DNA of 51,335 nt from Promethearchaeota archaeon Loki_b31. GTDB taxonomy: Archaea > Asgardarchaeota > Lokiarchaeia > Sigyniarchaeales > SOKP01. The position numbers and the translations under genes are program-made. Numbering within the stretch: the first letter of the stretch is position 1; each line of letters opens with the position of its first letter. The notes below the pieces were generated by a model, which did no database searches, had not been told where the DNA came from, and saw nothing but the letters and a program-made list of their open reading frames with translations. Shown in pieces: positions 17,957 through 26,551 of this stretch. The stretch is taken from NCBI GenBank assembly GCA_005222975.1, contig NJBI01000020.1, forward strand, positions 1 through 51,335. Direction: 5' to 3'.

Positions 17957-19849
17957 TTACGACAAATCAGAGGGCAAGATATCATCTTTACCGTATTTTT
18001 TCAATAATTTATTTATTTCTGATCTTTGTTTAACATGAACTTCCCAGAAAAATTTTGGTATATCTTTTTCTGCCTTATACATTTCTTCCATGCGATCCAA
18101 CTTATCAAGCAATTTTTTGATTTTTAACTTAAATTGTTCTGTGTAATCTTCTTGAGAATAATTTTTATCTAATTCTAATTTAAACAATGCTTTCAGATCG
18201 TCATATTTCGGAAGATATCCAATCGGTGTTTCAATCGCGTCGAAGTCTCCTTGAGTACGGCCTTCCGCCCAAATAACCCATACTTTCTTATCCAATATTC
18301 CATTTAAATATTTGCCTTCTTTGCTTTTAAGAAAGTAATTAGTAGAGAATACTTGAGGACAATGTTTTAATTTCTTGCCAAATTTTTGGTGATTTTTTAA
18401 GTATTTTCCCAATGGCACAACTAGAAAATCTAAATTTGCCATTGGACTAGCTTTTCTAACACCTACCGCACCAAGAGTGGCTGATGTTGTTTCAGATTCG
18501 ATAGTAGCCCCTAAGAAGATTCCATGCTCCCAACTTAGACTTTCAACGACAGGAGGCATAGTATCTGAATCTCTACCGCCATAAAAAATTCCATGGATTG
18601 GTACGCCATTAGGATCCTCTAATTTGGGATCGCAATTAGATAGGTCGGTAAGATTTATTGTGTACCTGGCATTTGGATGGGCGTGAAGGATATTATTCCC
18701 ATTTTCGTCAGTTTTCCCTTCAAACCAATTACCAGAATAATTAAAGCCCTCTTTAGGGTGATCCTTACCCATCCCGAGCCAATATGACTTTCCGTCCTTT
18801 ATGAGAACATTAGAATAAATTAATTCTCTTGGCGTTATAAGCGCTTCGTAAATTACGGGATCGTCTTTAGGATTTACATCTTTTATAATTCCAAATATTC
18901 CTTTTTCTATGTTAACGACGTGAGCAAATCCGTCCTTCCAAGCGCGTAAATAGGCAATATCATCTCCTACAATTAGCTGTCCCGGAAGCATAGCCGTTGA
19001 CGTTTTTCCGGAAGCACTTGGATAAGCTCCTGTAAAATAAGTTGTTCGATTTTTTCCTGTAGGACGAACCCCCAATATAAAATAATGTTCTGTGAGCCAA
19101 TCTTCATTATTTGCCTTATTTATTGCTAATCGTAGAGCTAGTTTCTTTAATCCTAGAGAGTTGCCAGCGTATTGATTGTTTACGGACAAAACCCGATTTT
19201 CTTGTAAATCTACATATATGCGACGATTATTGATATTTTTAGTAACTGGAGGATCTCCATCGAGTTCACCGGCAGAATGGATGAAGTAAAAGAAATCATC
19301 AGAACCATTAAGGTCTTTGAATTCCTCGTAGCCGACACGATACAAAAGGTCTTCTGAATGTGCGACATAAAACGAATCAGTAAGTTGTAGAGCTCCGATT
19401 GTAAATTTAGAATTTATTGGACCAAGGCAGAAAAATCTTACAAGACATTCTTTTCCTTTCATACATCCATCCATAATTTCTAATATTTCTTTGAGTCCTT
19501 CATCCCTATCCATTGTATTTATCCAGGGGCTTCTATATTCGTCTTTAGGAATTAGCACTTTAGTGTTTTCTTTATCTCTTGCTTGATCGTAAAAGCTATC
19601 GTAATGAATCGTATGTCCATTTATCTGAAGTTTAGTTTCTTCGTTGATGACGATGGCTTTTTGTCTCACATATTCGATATCTTCTTTAGAATCACAAATT
19701 ACTGTAACCTTACTAGGTTTACATAAGTCAACAAATTGTTTTATAATCTTTAACACGTGTTCATTCTTCAAATTAAACAATTTTTCGATATCATCTTGAG
19801 ATATTAAATTTCTGTCCACAAAATTCACAAAATCTTTTGTAATGTCCAT
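17957..19849 (-). CDS. pckG: Phosphoenolpyruvate carboxykinase (GTP)
   Basis: GTP-type PEPCK of 630 residues, about the usual length. It interconverts oxaloacetate and PEP, linking C4 acids to sugar synthesis. The P-loop is PSASGKTS at 277-284, the kinase-2 motif GDDIAYLR at 295-302, and the PEPCK-specific GRDSDTMPPV and WEHGIFLGAT follow. The P-loop carries Ser where the vertebrate and bacterial GTP enzymes have a reactive Cys (PSACGKT), a feature to note but not inactivating. ATG at 19849; monocistronic, convergent with the GTPase gene. Confidence 0.93.
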   Translation of the reverse strand: MDITKDFVNFVDRNLISQDDIEKLFNLKNEHVLKIIKQFVDLCKPSKVTVICDSKEDIEYVRQKAIVINEETKLQINGHTIHYDSFYDQARDKENTKVLIPKDEYRSPWINTMDRDEGLKEILEIMDGCMKGKECLVRFFCLGPINSKFTIGALQLTDSFYVAHSEDLLYRVGYEEFKDLNGSDDFFYFIHSAGELDGDPPVTKNINNRRIYVDLQENRVLSVNNQYAGNSLGLKKLALRLAINKANNEDWLTEHYFILGVRPTGKNRTTYFTGAYPSASGKTSTAMLPGQLIVGDDIAYLRAWKDGFAHVVNIEKGIFGIIKDVNPKDDPVIYEALITPRELIYSNVLIKDGKSYWLGMGKDHPKEGFNYSGNWFEGKTDENGNNILHAHPNARYTINLTDLSNCDPKLEDPNGVPIHGIFYGGRDSDTMPPVVESLSWEHGIFLGATIESETTSATLGAVGVRKASPMANLDFLVVPLGKYLKNHQKFGKKLKHCPQVFSTNYFLKSKEGKYLNGILDKKVWVIWAEGRTQGDFDAIETPIGYLPKYDDLKALFKLELDKNYSQEDYTEQFKLKIKKLLDKLDRMEEMYKAEKDIPKFFWEVHVKQRSEINKLLKKYGKDDILPSDLS

Positions 19850-20011
19850 CTTAATTCAATTTAATAAATATTTTTAGTTTATTAATAAAAAAGTGAAATT
19901 TTTATTAAAAATCTTTTTGAAGTTAGTGAAAAATTGAAAAATTTTTAAATAATATCCTAAAATTAACGAAAAGAAGAAAAAAATTAAGAAAAAAATAAAG
20001 TAATTTACATT

Positions 20012-21598
20012 TTATAATCCAGGAAGTTTAGAGCCTTTAGCGCTGATAATTCTATCTACTCTTAAAATTAAATTTGCTAATTCGCTTCCCGCTTTGATTA
20101 CATGGCTAACAAGAGCAGCGGGTTCAACTATTCCTTTTTCAAAATTATCTTCGATCTTATTGGATATAGTATCAATTCCAACCCATTTTTCGTTATCTGT
20201 TTTGTGAGCAGCGCGTAATTCCGTCATATTCTCAATTTCGTCTAATCCTGCGTTTTTGATTAGAGTTTTTGGAATTTCTTCTAAGGCTATAGCAAATGCG
20301 TTTACGGCAAGTTGTTCTTTCCCGCTAATTTGATTCGCATATTCTCTTAGTCTCTTCGCAAGCTCTATATATATAGCGCCACCACCAGCAACCACGGCTT
20401 CTGTGTCCATTACTTTAGCCACTACTGAGAGAACATCGTGTAAGGTAATTTCTGCGGAATCTAGGATTTTTTCTAAGCCTCCTTTTAGTATTATTGATAC
20501 TGACTTAGGGTTTTTACATCCACTAAATAAAACATAATTGTTGTTAGAAAGTTTTTCAAATTTTACTTTTTCTGCAAACCCTAAATCTTCTTCGGATAAA
20601 GAGTGGAGATCAGCAACTTTTTTCGCTCCAGTAGCTTTTGTTACGGCTTTTATGTCTGAATCGCCGAGATTTTTTATCGCAACGATTCCTTCTTTCGCTA
20701 AATATGCACCGAATTTATCGGAAATGTCTTGATTATTAACGATCATATTCACTCCTAAATCTTTAAAGATTTTTAAGTAATCTAGCAGGATTTTATCTTC
20801 TTGATCGAGAAACTTTTGAATGTCAGCGGGGTTAGATATTCTAATTTGGGAATCGAATTCTGTTTTAACAACATCTAATTTTCTTTTAATAACAGCTATT
20901 TTCGCATTTTTTAATACTTCTGGCATGGCGGGATTGACTCGTTCTTTCTCAATGTAGACTCCATTTATTAACTCTGATTCTCTGAGCGATTTTCCGGGTA
21001 TCTTAATAATTAATACATTCCCTACTTTCGAAAAAGTATCTTTGGCGTCTCCCTTTATATATTTTATAGCTTGTAAAGTTAATTCTGAAAAATATTCTTT
21101 TACCCCTACAATATCTTTAGCATTCATAGCAGTTTTAGCGATATTAATAAGAATTTTTTCATCGTCTTGAGATATTTTAACAGCGATCTCATTTAGAATC
21201 TCTAAAGATTTATTTGCTGCCATGCGGAATCCTTGAGTAATAGGTTTTGGATGTATGCCTTGTTCAATTAACTCTAGAGCGTTTCCCAATAAAGCAGCTG
21301 AGAAGATGACAGCTGTAGTAGTGCCATCACCGATATCGTCGTCAATCGATTTGGCTACATTTACCATCATATTCGCAGCAACATTATCAATATCAAGCTT
21401 CTTTAATATTTCGGCGCCATCATTCGTTATCGTTACGTCTCCTACAGAGTCTACAAGCATTTTATTCATACCTTTTGGTCCAAGCGTAGATTTTACGGAT
21501 TCAGTAATTGCTAGAATCGCATTTATGTTTTGCATTCGAGCTTCTTTCTCTTTAGTTTCCTCAGTTCCTTCTTTTAATATAATTATTGGTACAGACAT
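20012..21598 (-). CDS. ths: Thermosome (group II chaperonin) subunit
   Basis: A 528-residue group II chaperonin subunit, forming the double-ring, lid-bearing archaeal CCT-like folding machine. The ATPase motifs are present: STLGPKGMNKML (38-49), TNDGAEILKKL (58-68) and GDGTTTAVI (90-98). The later nucleotide-contact GGGAIYIELA is also found. The C-terminus ends SKLPGL and lacks the GGM-rich tail of many thermosomes. The promoter region is shared with the divergent lrp gene and contains two 28-bp direct repeats. Confidence 0.95.
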   Translation of the reverse strand: MSVPIIILKEGTEETKEKEARMQNINAILAITESVKSTLGPKGMNKMLVDSVGDVTITNDGAEILKKLDIDNVAANMMVNVAKSIDDDIGDGTTTAVIFSAALLGNALELIEQGIHPKPITQGFRMAANKSLEILNEIAVKISQDDEKILINIAKTAMNAKDIVGVKEYFSELTLQAIKYIKGDAKDTFSKVGNVLIIKIPGKSLRESELINGVYIEKERVNPAMPEVLKNAKIAVIKRKLDVVKTEFDSQIRISNPADIQKFLDQEDKILLDYLKIFKDLGVNMIVNNQDISDKFGAYLAKEGIVAIKNLGDSDIKAVTKATGAKKVADLHSLSEEDLGFAEKVKFEKLSNNNYVLFSGCKNPKSVSIILKGGLEKILDSAEITLHDVLSVVAKVMDTEAVVAGGGAIYIELAKRLREYANQISGKEQLAVNAFAIALEEIPKTLIKNAGLDEIENMTELRAAHKTDNEKWVGIDTISNKIEDNFEKGIVEPAALVSHVIKAGSELANLILRVDRIISAKGSKLPGL

Positions 21599-21798
21599 TA
21601 TTTTCTTTTTCCTTTATTTTTTTTCAAAATTGATCAAATATTTCTTCCAGAATTAAATTCTGGCAGAAAAAATTCTTTCTTTTTTTTGAGAGATCAATTT
21701 TTTTTATTTTTAATATATAGAAATATAAGAAGAATTCAATAATAATTTTATGATTTGGAGATCATTTAAATGTAAAACACTTCAATAACAAAAATTAT

Positions 21799-21880
21799 AA
21801 ATTTTACAATAAATATTGAATTGTTGTAATAGAAATTTTACAATAAATATTGAATTGTTGAACAATTTTAAAGAATATAT
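21799..21880 (+). promoter_or_regulatory. Two 28-bp perfect direct repeats and TATA box upstream of lrp (candidate operator)
   Basis: The identical 28-base sequence beginning AAATTTTACAATAAAT and ending GAATTGTTG occurs at 21799-21826 and 21833-21860, a 34-base period. The second copy runs into a perfect odd palindrome ATTGTT-G-AACAAT (21854-21866). A TATA-like GAATATAT follows at 21873-21880, about 28 bases before the ATG at 21905, consistent with a leaderless transcript. The repeats sit where a regulator would act on lrp and possibly on the divergent thermosome gene. Lrp proteins often autoregulate, so this may be its own operator (inference). Confidence 0.6.
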
Positions 21881-21904
21881 CACTCTTTTTGGTTTAGTTT
21901 AAAA

Positions 21905-22363
21905 ATGAAAAAAGAAAAGATCTTGGACGATATTGACAAGGAAATCTTAAAAATCTTGCAAAAAAACGCTAAAACATCTTATCGAGTTATTCAAGATAAG
22001 TTAAACATCTCTATCGGTACTATTCATAATAGAATAGCAAAACTCGAAAAGAATGGTATAATAGAGGGTTATACTCTTAAACTCAACAACGAAAAGCTCG
22101 GTTATAAGTTAACATTTTTAATAAGAATACAAATTGATGGTAAACACACAGCTGAAATTTTGGACCAAATATCAAAAATACCGGAGGTTTGTTCTGTCTA
22201 TCATACTACAGGGGAGCAATCCGCAGCTTTAATTTGCCGTTTTAAAGAAGCAGAAGATGTCCATCATTTTATTAGGGTGTTGAATGAGAAGGAATATGTT
22301 ACGAAGACTATTTCTAATATGGTTCTAAAAGAATACCGCCCTCGTTCAGGTATTCAATTTTAA
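21905..22363 (+). CDS. Lrp/AsnC family transcriptional regulator
   Basis: A 152-residue protein with a winged helix-turn-helix (DDIDKEILKILQKNAKTS, LNISIGTIHNRIAKLE) followed by a RAM-type effector/oligomerisation domain (YKLTFLIRIQIDG, VCSVYHTTGEQSAALICRF). It is divergent from the thermosome gene, and the intervening 306 bases hold a duplicated 28-bp motif that is a candidate binding site. The leaderless geometry supports this ATG. Confidence 0.9.
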   Translation: MKKEKILDDIDKEILKILQKNAKTSYRVIQDKLNISIGTIHNRIAKLEKNGIIEGYTLKLNNEKLGYKLTFLIRIQIDGKHTAEILDQISKIPEVCSVYHTTGEQSAALICRFKEAEDVHHFIRVLNEKEYVTKTISNMVLKEYRPRSGIQF

Positions 22364-22364
22364 G

Positions 22365-22406
22365 ACCGTAGAGAATGTAAAAAATTCACATTTTTTATTC
22401 TATGGT
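22365..22406 (+). terminator. Imperfect hairpin just after lrp
   Basis: Immediately after the lrp stop, ACCGTAGAGAATGTAAAAAA can pair imperfectly with TTTTTTATTCTATGGT across a six-base loop. The descending arm contains a T6 run. It could act as a terminator or protect the 3' end of the mRNA. The stem is interrupted, so support is modest. Confidence 0.35.
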
Positions 22407-22455
22407 GATTCATTATTTGCGTAATAATGACAAAAAAAATTAAAATTGAGATATT

Positions 22456-22926
22456 ATGGAAGTTTTTATTGAAGAAGTAGAACCTGCGACTTATGATCCC
22501 GATGATCCATATGATATACCATATGACTATTGGATTGTAGCTAAACTAAATAATGGTCAAAGAATAAATATATTAGTTGATGCATACGACTTAACAGAAC
22601 TTAAAGGTAAAAAAGCAAAATTTTACATATATGCAAAAGAAGCTCTTGAATATCCTGAAAAAAAAGTTTTTACTACATCAGGTAATTATCATAGTAAATA
22701 TAAAATATCAATTGATGAAATAGAAAAATTTTTTATGTATGACTTAATACCCGAAAAAACAACTAAAGAAGAATATTTTAAGGACTTTTTAGAGGGAAGA
22801 CCAGCACTTACTACTGAAAATGGTACTTATTTTGCTTCAGAAAATCCCTCATATAATGATGGCGATTTAATTGATTATAATGTCTTACAATTTTATCCTA
22901 GTTTTTGGTATCCTATTGATGATTAG
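22456..22926 (+). CDS. Acidic protein of unknown function
   Basis: A 156-residue, acidic, aromatic-rich soluble protein (N-terminal EPATYDPDDPYDIPYDYW, C-terminal LQFYPSFWYPIDD) with no membrane segment. The beta-strand-like middle (WIVAKLNNGQRINILVDAY) could be a small OB- or SH3-like fold, but no family is recognised. It stands at the left border of the accessory island that contains the CBASS-like genes, with no obvious operon partner. Confidence 0.55.
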   Translation: MEVFIEEVEPATYDPDDPYDIPYDYWIVAKLNNGQRINILVDAYDLTELKGKKAKFYIYAKEALEYPEKKVFTTSGNYHSKYKISIDEIEKFFMYDLIPEKTTKEEYFKDFLEGRPALTTENGTYFASENPSYNDGDLIDYNVLQFYPSFWYPIDD

Positions 22927-23002
22927 TTACTTTTTTTTTCTAACTTTTCTCCCTCATTTATCCGTTCAGCGATTAATATCTTATTGAATAGTTTAGATAT
23001 CC

Positions 23003-23353
23003 TTATTCTTTAAATAAACCTGCCATTAGAGTTGGTAATTTTAGATATATGACATCACCTTTATCATTAATTCCATTTATTTGATAAGGAAAACGCACTG
23101 GTTTCAATTTATTTACTTTGATACAAACTGGAAGAGTAGCTTTATATGCACTAAGTTCATTCTTTAATTTCCTTACTGTTATCCCTTTATCACTTATATC
23201 CATTACAATTATATTTACTGATTCTTCTTCTAATTCAGTTCTTATAACTACTGTATGATATAATGAAGCATCTTTTTCCGACTGCATAACGCAAGAAACT
23301 GTAGCGTCCTCATTACATTCTTCTAAATCATCAATCAATTCTCTTACATTCAT
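23003..23353 (-). CDS. Small alpha/beta protein of unknown function
   Basis: A 116-residue protein starting at ATG 23353 with a GGGAGGG-type ribosome-binding site seven to ten bases upstream. The pattern is helix (RELIDDLEECN), strands (TVSCVMQS, TVVIRTELEEESVNIIVMD), a second helix (TVRKLKNELSAYK) and strands (PVCIKVNKLKPV). The halves look like a duplicated unit, each starting with a VRxL helix. No function is recognised. It is convergent with the preceding gene and lies next to the CD-NTase-like genes. Confidence 0.55.
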   Translation of the reverse strand: MNVRELIDDLEECNEDATVSCVMQSEKDASLYHTVVIRTELEEESVNIIVMDISDKGITVRKLKNELSAYKATLPVCIKVNKLKPVRFPYQINGINDKGDVIYLKLPTLMAGLFKE

Positions 23354-23594
23354 ATTTTATCCCTCCCTTTTTTTGACCTATTATAATAATATAATTTTTT
23401 ATTTTTCTAATTAGTTTTTGTCTTAACCTATAATAAATGCAATAGATATATATCCTTTTCCTCATTCACTTTAAGTTACTTCATTGTCTCTTCTAAAATT
23501 TAAATCTAAAGGGAAAATTAAAAAATGATGATTTAAAGAAGAATTAATAAATCTAAAACACAAGTGGAGTAACCTTGATATTACTAGGAGGATA

Positions 23595-24362
23595 TTATCT
23601 AATCTTTTGAAATATTTGCCCCCAGTATTCACGATTTAAAGCTTTATAGGCTTTATCTCTTATCTCATATTTTTCACGACGAGTAAGATCTGCCGATATT
23701 ACATTGTCTCTATTAGCAGGATCAAAAAAATGTTTGTTAACTATATTATTAGCAATATATTCAAATACTGTCTCAAGTTGAATTGAGAGAGAATCTCTCG
23801 TAACATCATAGCATGCTAGATGAGTCATGATCTCTAATAAAAATGTTTTTATTGGTATTTCTCGACGAAATTTCCAGAGTTTTAACAATTTAATTACATC
23901 TCTACGATCATATTTTTCTATTTCTTCAATGTGTTTCTGCATGCTTGTTTTCAGTCTTTTCTTTTCATAGCAATTATATAGATAAGAATACTCAGATTCA
24001 TGAATGTCTTGGACAGTCGGAATGACATCCACATGAAATTCATTTTCATAGGGAATTCGCCATCCAACTCTCTTTTTCTCAATTCTCTTCCATTTAGAAT
24101 TTAACGCATGTTCTACTTCATAGAATAAATCTTTTAATGGCATAAATTCAGGAGTCCAAATTATAAACATATCCAAATCATAGTGTTGTCTTATCATAGT
24201 ATCCTTTTTGAATGAACCCGCCATAAACATGCTTTTTTTACCCCCTATATGCTTAAAAATACAAGACCGAACATTATTTCTTAATCTTAATAAGCTATCT
24301 ACTTGAGATTGTGTTGGTTCTAAATCATTCAGGACTGTTCTTAAAAATTCTTCATTATCCAT
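23595..24362 (-). CDS. CD-NTase-like nucleotidyltransferase B
   Basis: A 255-residue nucleotidyltransferase of the polymerase-beta/cGAS-DncV (CD-NTase) type. It has the GS motif (AGSFKK, Gly49-Ser50), the paired metal aspartates in YDLDMFIIW (Asp62, Asp64) and the third aspartate in FHVDVIP (Asp112), so the catalytic triad is intact. A helical C-terminal lobe follows (YDRRDVIKLLKLWKF, IPIKTFLLEIM). Given the neighbouring HNH-SAVED protein, it probably makes a cyclic oligonucleotide second messenger on infection. It sits 66 bases downstream of a homologous gene on the same strand. The gap contains TATA-like sequence, so it may also be transcribed on its own. Confidence 0.8.
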   Translation of the reverse strand: MDNEEFLRTVLNDLEPTQSQVDSLLRLRNNVRSCIFKHIGGKKSMFMAGSFKKDTMIRQHYDLDMFIIWTPEFMPLKDLFYEVEHALNSKWKRIEKKRVGWRIPYENEFHVDVIPTVQDIHESEYSYLYNCYEKKRLKTSMQKHIEEIEKYDRRDVIKLLKLWKFRREIPIKTFLLEIMTHLACYDVTRDSLSIQLETVFEYIANNIVNKHFFDPANRDNVISADLTRREKYEIRDKAYKALNREYWGQIFQKIR

Positions 24363-24428
24363 TAGTTTACATATAAATTTATTAAATTTTTTTATAAAAA
24401 CTATTATTCTAATATAACTTATATCTCG

Positions 24429-25190
24429 TCAGAAGAACACCTGATTCCAGTACTGTACTTCAATAGCCTGACGGGCAAGATTACGAACTCGATTCTTTTG
24501 TTCTTTTGATAAATCATCTGAAATAATATTATTGGAATTGGAGGGATCTTCAATTCTAACATTTTGAATACTATCTCGTAGATAATTAAAAGCCGCTAGC
24601 AATTGAGATTCAAGTTTAGATCGATCAATACCCTTACATCCCTCGATGATGCAGCTCTCTAAAATAAAGGTTTTAATTGGTACATTTTTTCTTTTCTTCC
24701 ATAATTTCATTAGTCTAATTACATCTTGTCGACCACTTTTATTAACATAGTCAACTTGGATATAAATACTTGTTTGGAATCTTCCACCTGTTTTATTATT
24801 ATATAAATATGCATAGTTTTCATCTTTACTTGAGAATTTACCAGGTATAACATCAATATGAAAATCTCCTTCAAAGGGAAGTTCTAATCCCACTTTCTTT
24901 TTTCTCACGGTCCTCCAATTTCTATTAAGTACGCCTTCAGCAGCCCTATATAAGCTTTCTAGAGAATAAGGAGAATCCGAGGGCCAATATAAAACAAGAT
25001 CTAAGTCATAACTCGCCTTTATCATTGTATTTTTAGCATAGGAACCTCCATAATATGCTTTAGGAGTTCCTTTTATTCCATTTCTTAATTGCCCTTCGAT
25101 TTTATCTCGAAGTTCCCTTAAATTTCTTTTCTGATTCTCAGTTAAATCTTGTTCGTCTAAAATTTCTCTCAAATAGCTTTCATTAGTCAA
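24429..25190 (-). CDS. CD-NTase-like nucleotidyltransferase A
   Basis: A 253-residue paralogue of the next gene. It has GGSYAK (Gly49-Ser50), YDLDLVLYW (Asp62, Asp64) and FHIDVIP (Asp113) in the same positions, then a C-terminal helical lobe with SGRQDVIRLMKLWKKR and VPIKTFILESC. All catalytic residues are present. It starts at TTG 25190 and is divergent from the HNH-SAVED gene at 25321, with 130 bases between them holding both promoters. It probably synthesises, with or alongside copy B, the cyclic nucleotide that activates the SAVED effector. An archaeal CCA-type or antitoxin nucleotidyltransferase is the alternative, but the GS-DLD-HVD spacing and neighbour favour a CD-NTase. Confidence 0.8.
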   Translation of the reverse strand: MTNESYLREILDEQDLTENQKRNLRELRDKIEGQLRNGIKGTPKAYYGGSYAKNTMIKASYDLDLVLYWPSDSPYSLESLYRAAEGVLNRNWRTVRKKKVGLELPFEGDFHIDVIPGKFSSKDENYAYLYNNKTGGRFQTSIYIQVDYVNKSGRQDVIRLMKLWKKRKNVPIKTFILESCIIEGCKGIDRSKLESQLLAAFNYLRDSIQNVRIEDPSNSNNIISDDLSKEQKNRVRNLARQAIEVQYWNQVFF

Positions 25191-25320
25191 GAATAATCAC
25201 TTTTATCAATTTGACTTTATTGTAGTCTTTGGTTAATTTTTATAATGTAATTTGGATATATAAATTTATAGAGCTAAAATAATAGTAATTTAATATTAAA
25301 TACAGAAATTCTGGGTTTTT

Positions 25321-26430
25321 ATGAAAGAAAGAGATGTCCATAAATTAATAGTTGAAAGCGGAGGGATTTGTAACTTTCCTGAATGTAGAGAAAAATTTAT
25401 TTTCCAGTATGAAGATGGTACTTTTGTTAAATTATATGAATTTGCCCATATTATTGGAGAAAGTCCCGAAGGTCCAAGAGGGCATCAGACAAAGAGTAAA
25501 TTAATGGCACAAGATCCTGAAAATATTATATTATTATGTGTAAAACATCATAAAATTGTTGATAAGAATGAAAGAGAATATCCAGTTGAAAAACTAAAAA
25601 AAATGAAAGAAAATCATATACAATGGGTTAATGAAAGATTAGAAGGTCTAAAAGAAGCCACTTGGACATTGATAATCCATTCAGGGAATGTAACAGGAAC
25701 GGGTGTTCCAAATTTAGATAAAGAATTAATATATCGAGATTTTTATGGATCTCACATAATTGCAGAAACTGAAGAAATCATTATTGAAGAATTTCTAACC
25801 GAGACGCAAAATTGGCTTGAATATCAACAAAAACAAAAAGAATGGTGGCAAAATTTTAAAAATCGAGATGAGATTTCCAAGAAATTTCTTATTTGTTCAA
25901 TTAATTTTATTCCATTAGTAATTCAATTAGGCTATCTCATTCACGATACATTTACAGCAGATATTTATCAATATCACCGTGAAGAGGATACTTGGAAATG
26001 GGAATCTTTACACGGGATCAAAAAAGAACAAGACTTTTATTTAATTGAAAGATTTGATAATAATGATTTAAATATTCAAGAAATAGCCTTATCATTTTCA
26101 ATATCGGGTATTGTTAATGATGATGATATTTTCGAAGTTGTCGGGAATGCTATTAAAATAATTAAAATTAAAGTAAATGAACCTAATAGAACTTGGTTAA
26201 AATATAAAGAACAGATAATAAATTTTCAAAAAAAGTATATCCAATTGATAGATGCAATAGTTCAACAATATAAGAATTTAAAAAAAATTCATTTGTTTTA
26301 TGCAGGACCCACTCCAATTGCTTTTATTATTGGGAGTTCTATTAATCCAACTATACACCCTCCTTTTATACTCTATAATTATTATGCAAAAGATACTCCT
26401 AAATATACAAAAGCTTTTCATATAAACTGA
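25321..26430 (+). CDS. HNH-SAVED effector nuclease (Cap5-like, CBASS)
   Basis: A 369-residue protein with two domains. Residues 1-110 are an HNH endonuclease: CNFPEC, EFAHIIGESPEGPRG (His43), then ENIILLC and HHKIVD (Asn68, His76-His77). This is the pattern of Cap5-type CBASS nucleases. Residues 150-369 match a SAVED cyclic-nucleotide sensor: NFIPLVIQLGYLIHD, YQYHRE-x4-WKW, and the closing IHLFYAGPTPIAFIIGSS, THPPF-like and YNYY segments. In known CBASS, Cap5 binds a cyclic di- or trinucleotide, oligomerises and degrades double-stranded DNA, killing the infected cell. It is divergent from two CD-NTase-like genes. No Cap2/Cap3 (E1/E2 or JAB) genes are present. Confidence 0.85.
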   Translation: MKERDVHKLIVESGGICNFPECREKFIFQYEDGTFVKLYEFAHIIGESPEGPRGHQTKSKLMAQDPENIILLCVKHHKIVDKNEREYPVEKLKKMKENHIQWVNERLEGLKEATWTLIIHSGNVTGTGVPNLDKELIYRDFYGSHIIAETEEIIIEEFLTETQNWLEYQQKQKEWWQNFKNRDEISKKFLICSINFIPLVIQLGYLIHDTFTADIYQYHREEDTWKWESLHGIKKEQDFYLIERFDNNDLNIQEIALSFSISGIVNDDDIFEVVGNAIKIIKIKVNEPNRTWLKYKEQIINFQKKYIQLIDAIVQQYKNLKKIHLFYAGPTPIAFIIGSSINPTIHPPFILYNYYAKDTPKYTKAFHIN

Positions 26431-26551
26431 TAATTTACTAATTACATAGGGAAATGCGATACAATCCCCCTTATCGCCGAAGTGTGTCCTTATTCTCACT
26501 AATGTCCCGCTATATTTTCCTCGTTACTCAAGGGATTAAAAACGGATTTTG

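Noticed and set aside
21799..21860. The two 28-bp repeats as the beginning of a CRISPR array
   Set aside because: There are only two copies, the spacer is six bases and no cas genes are nearby. The position fits an operator better.
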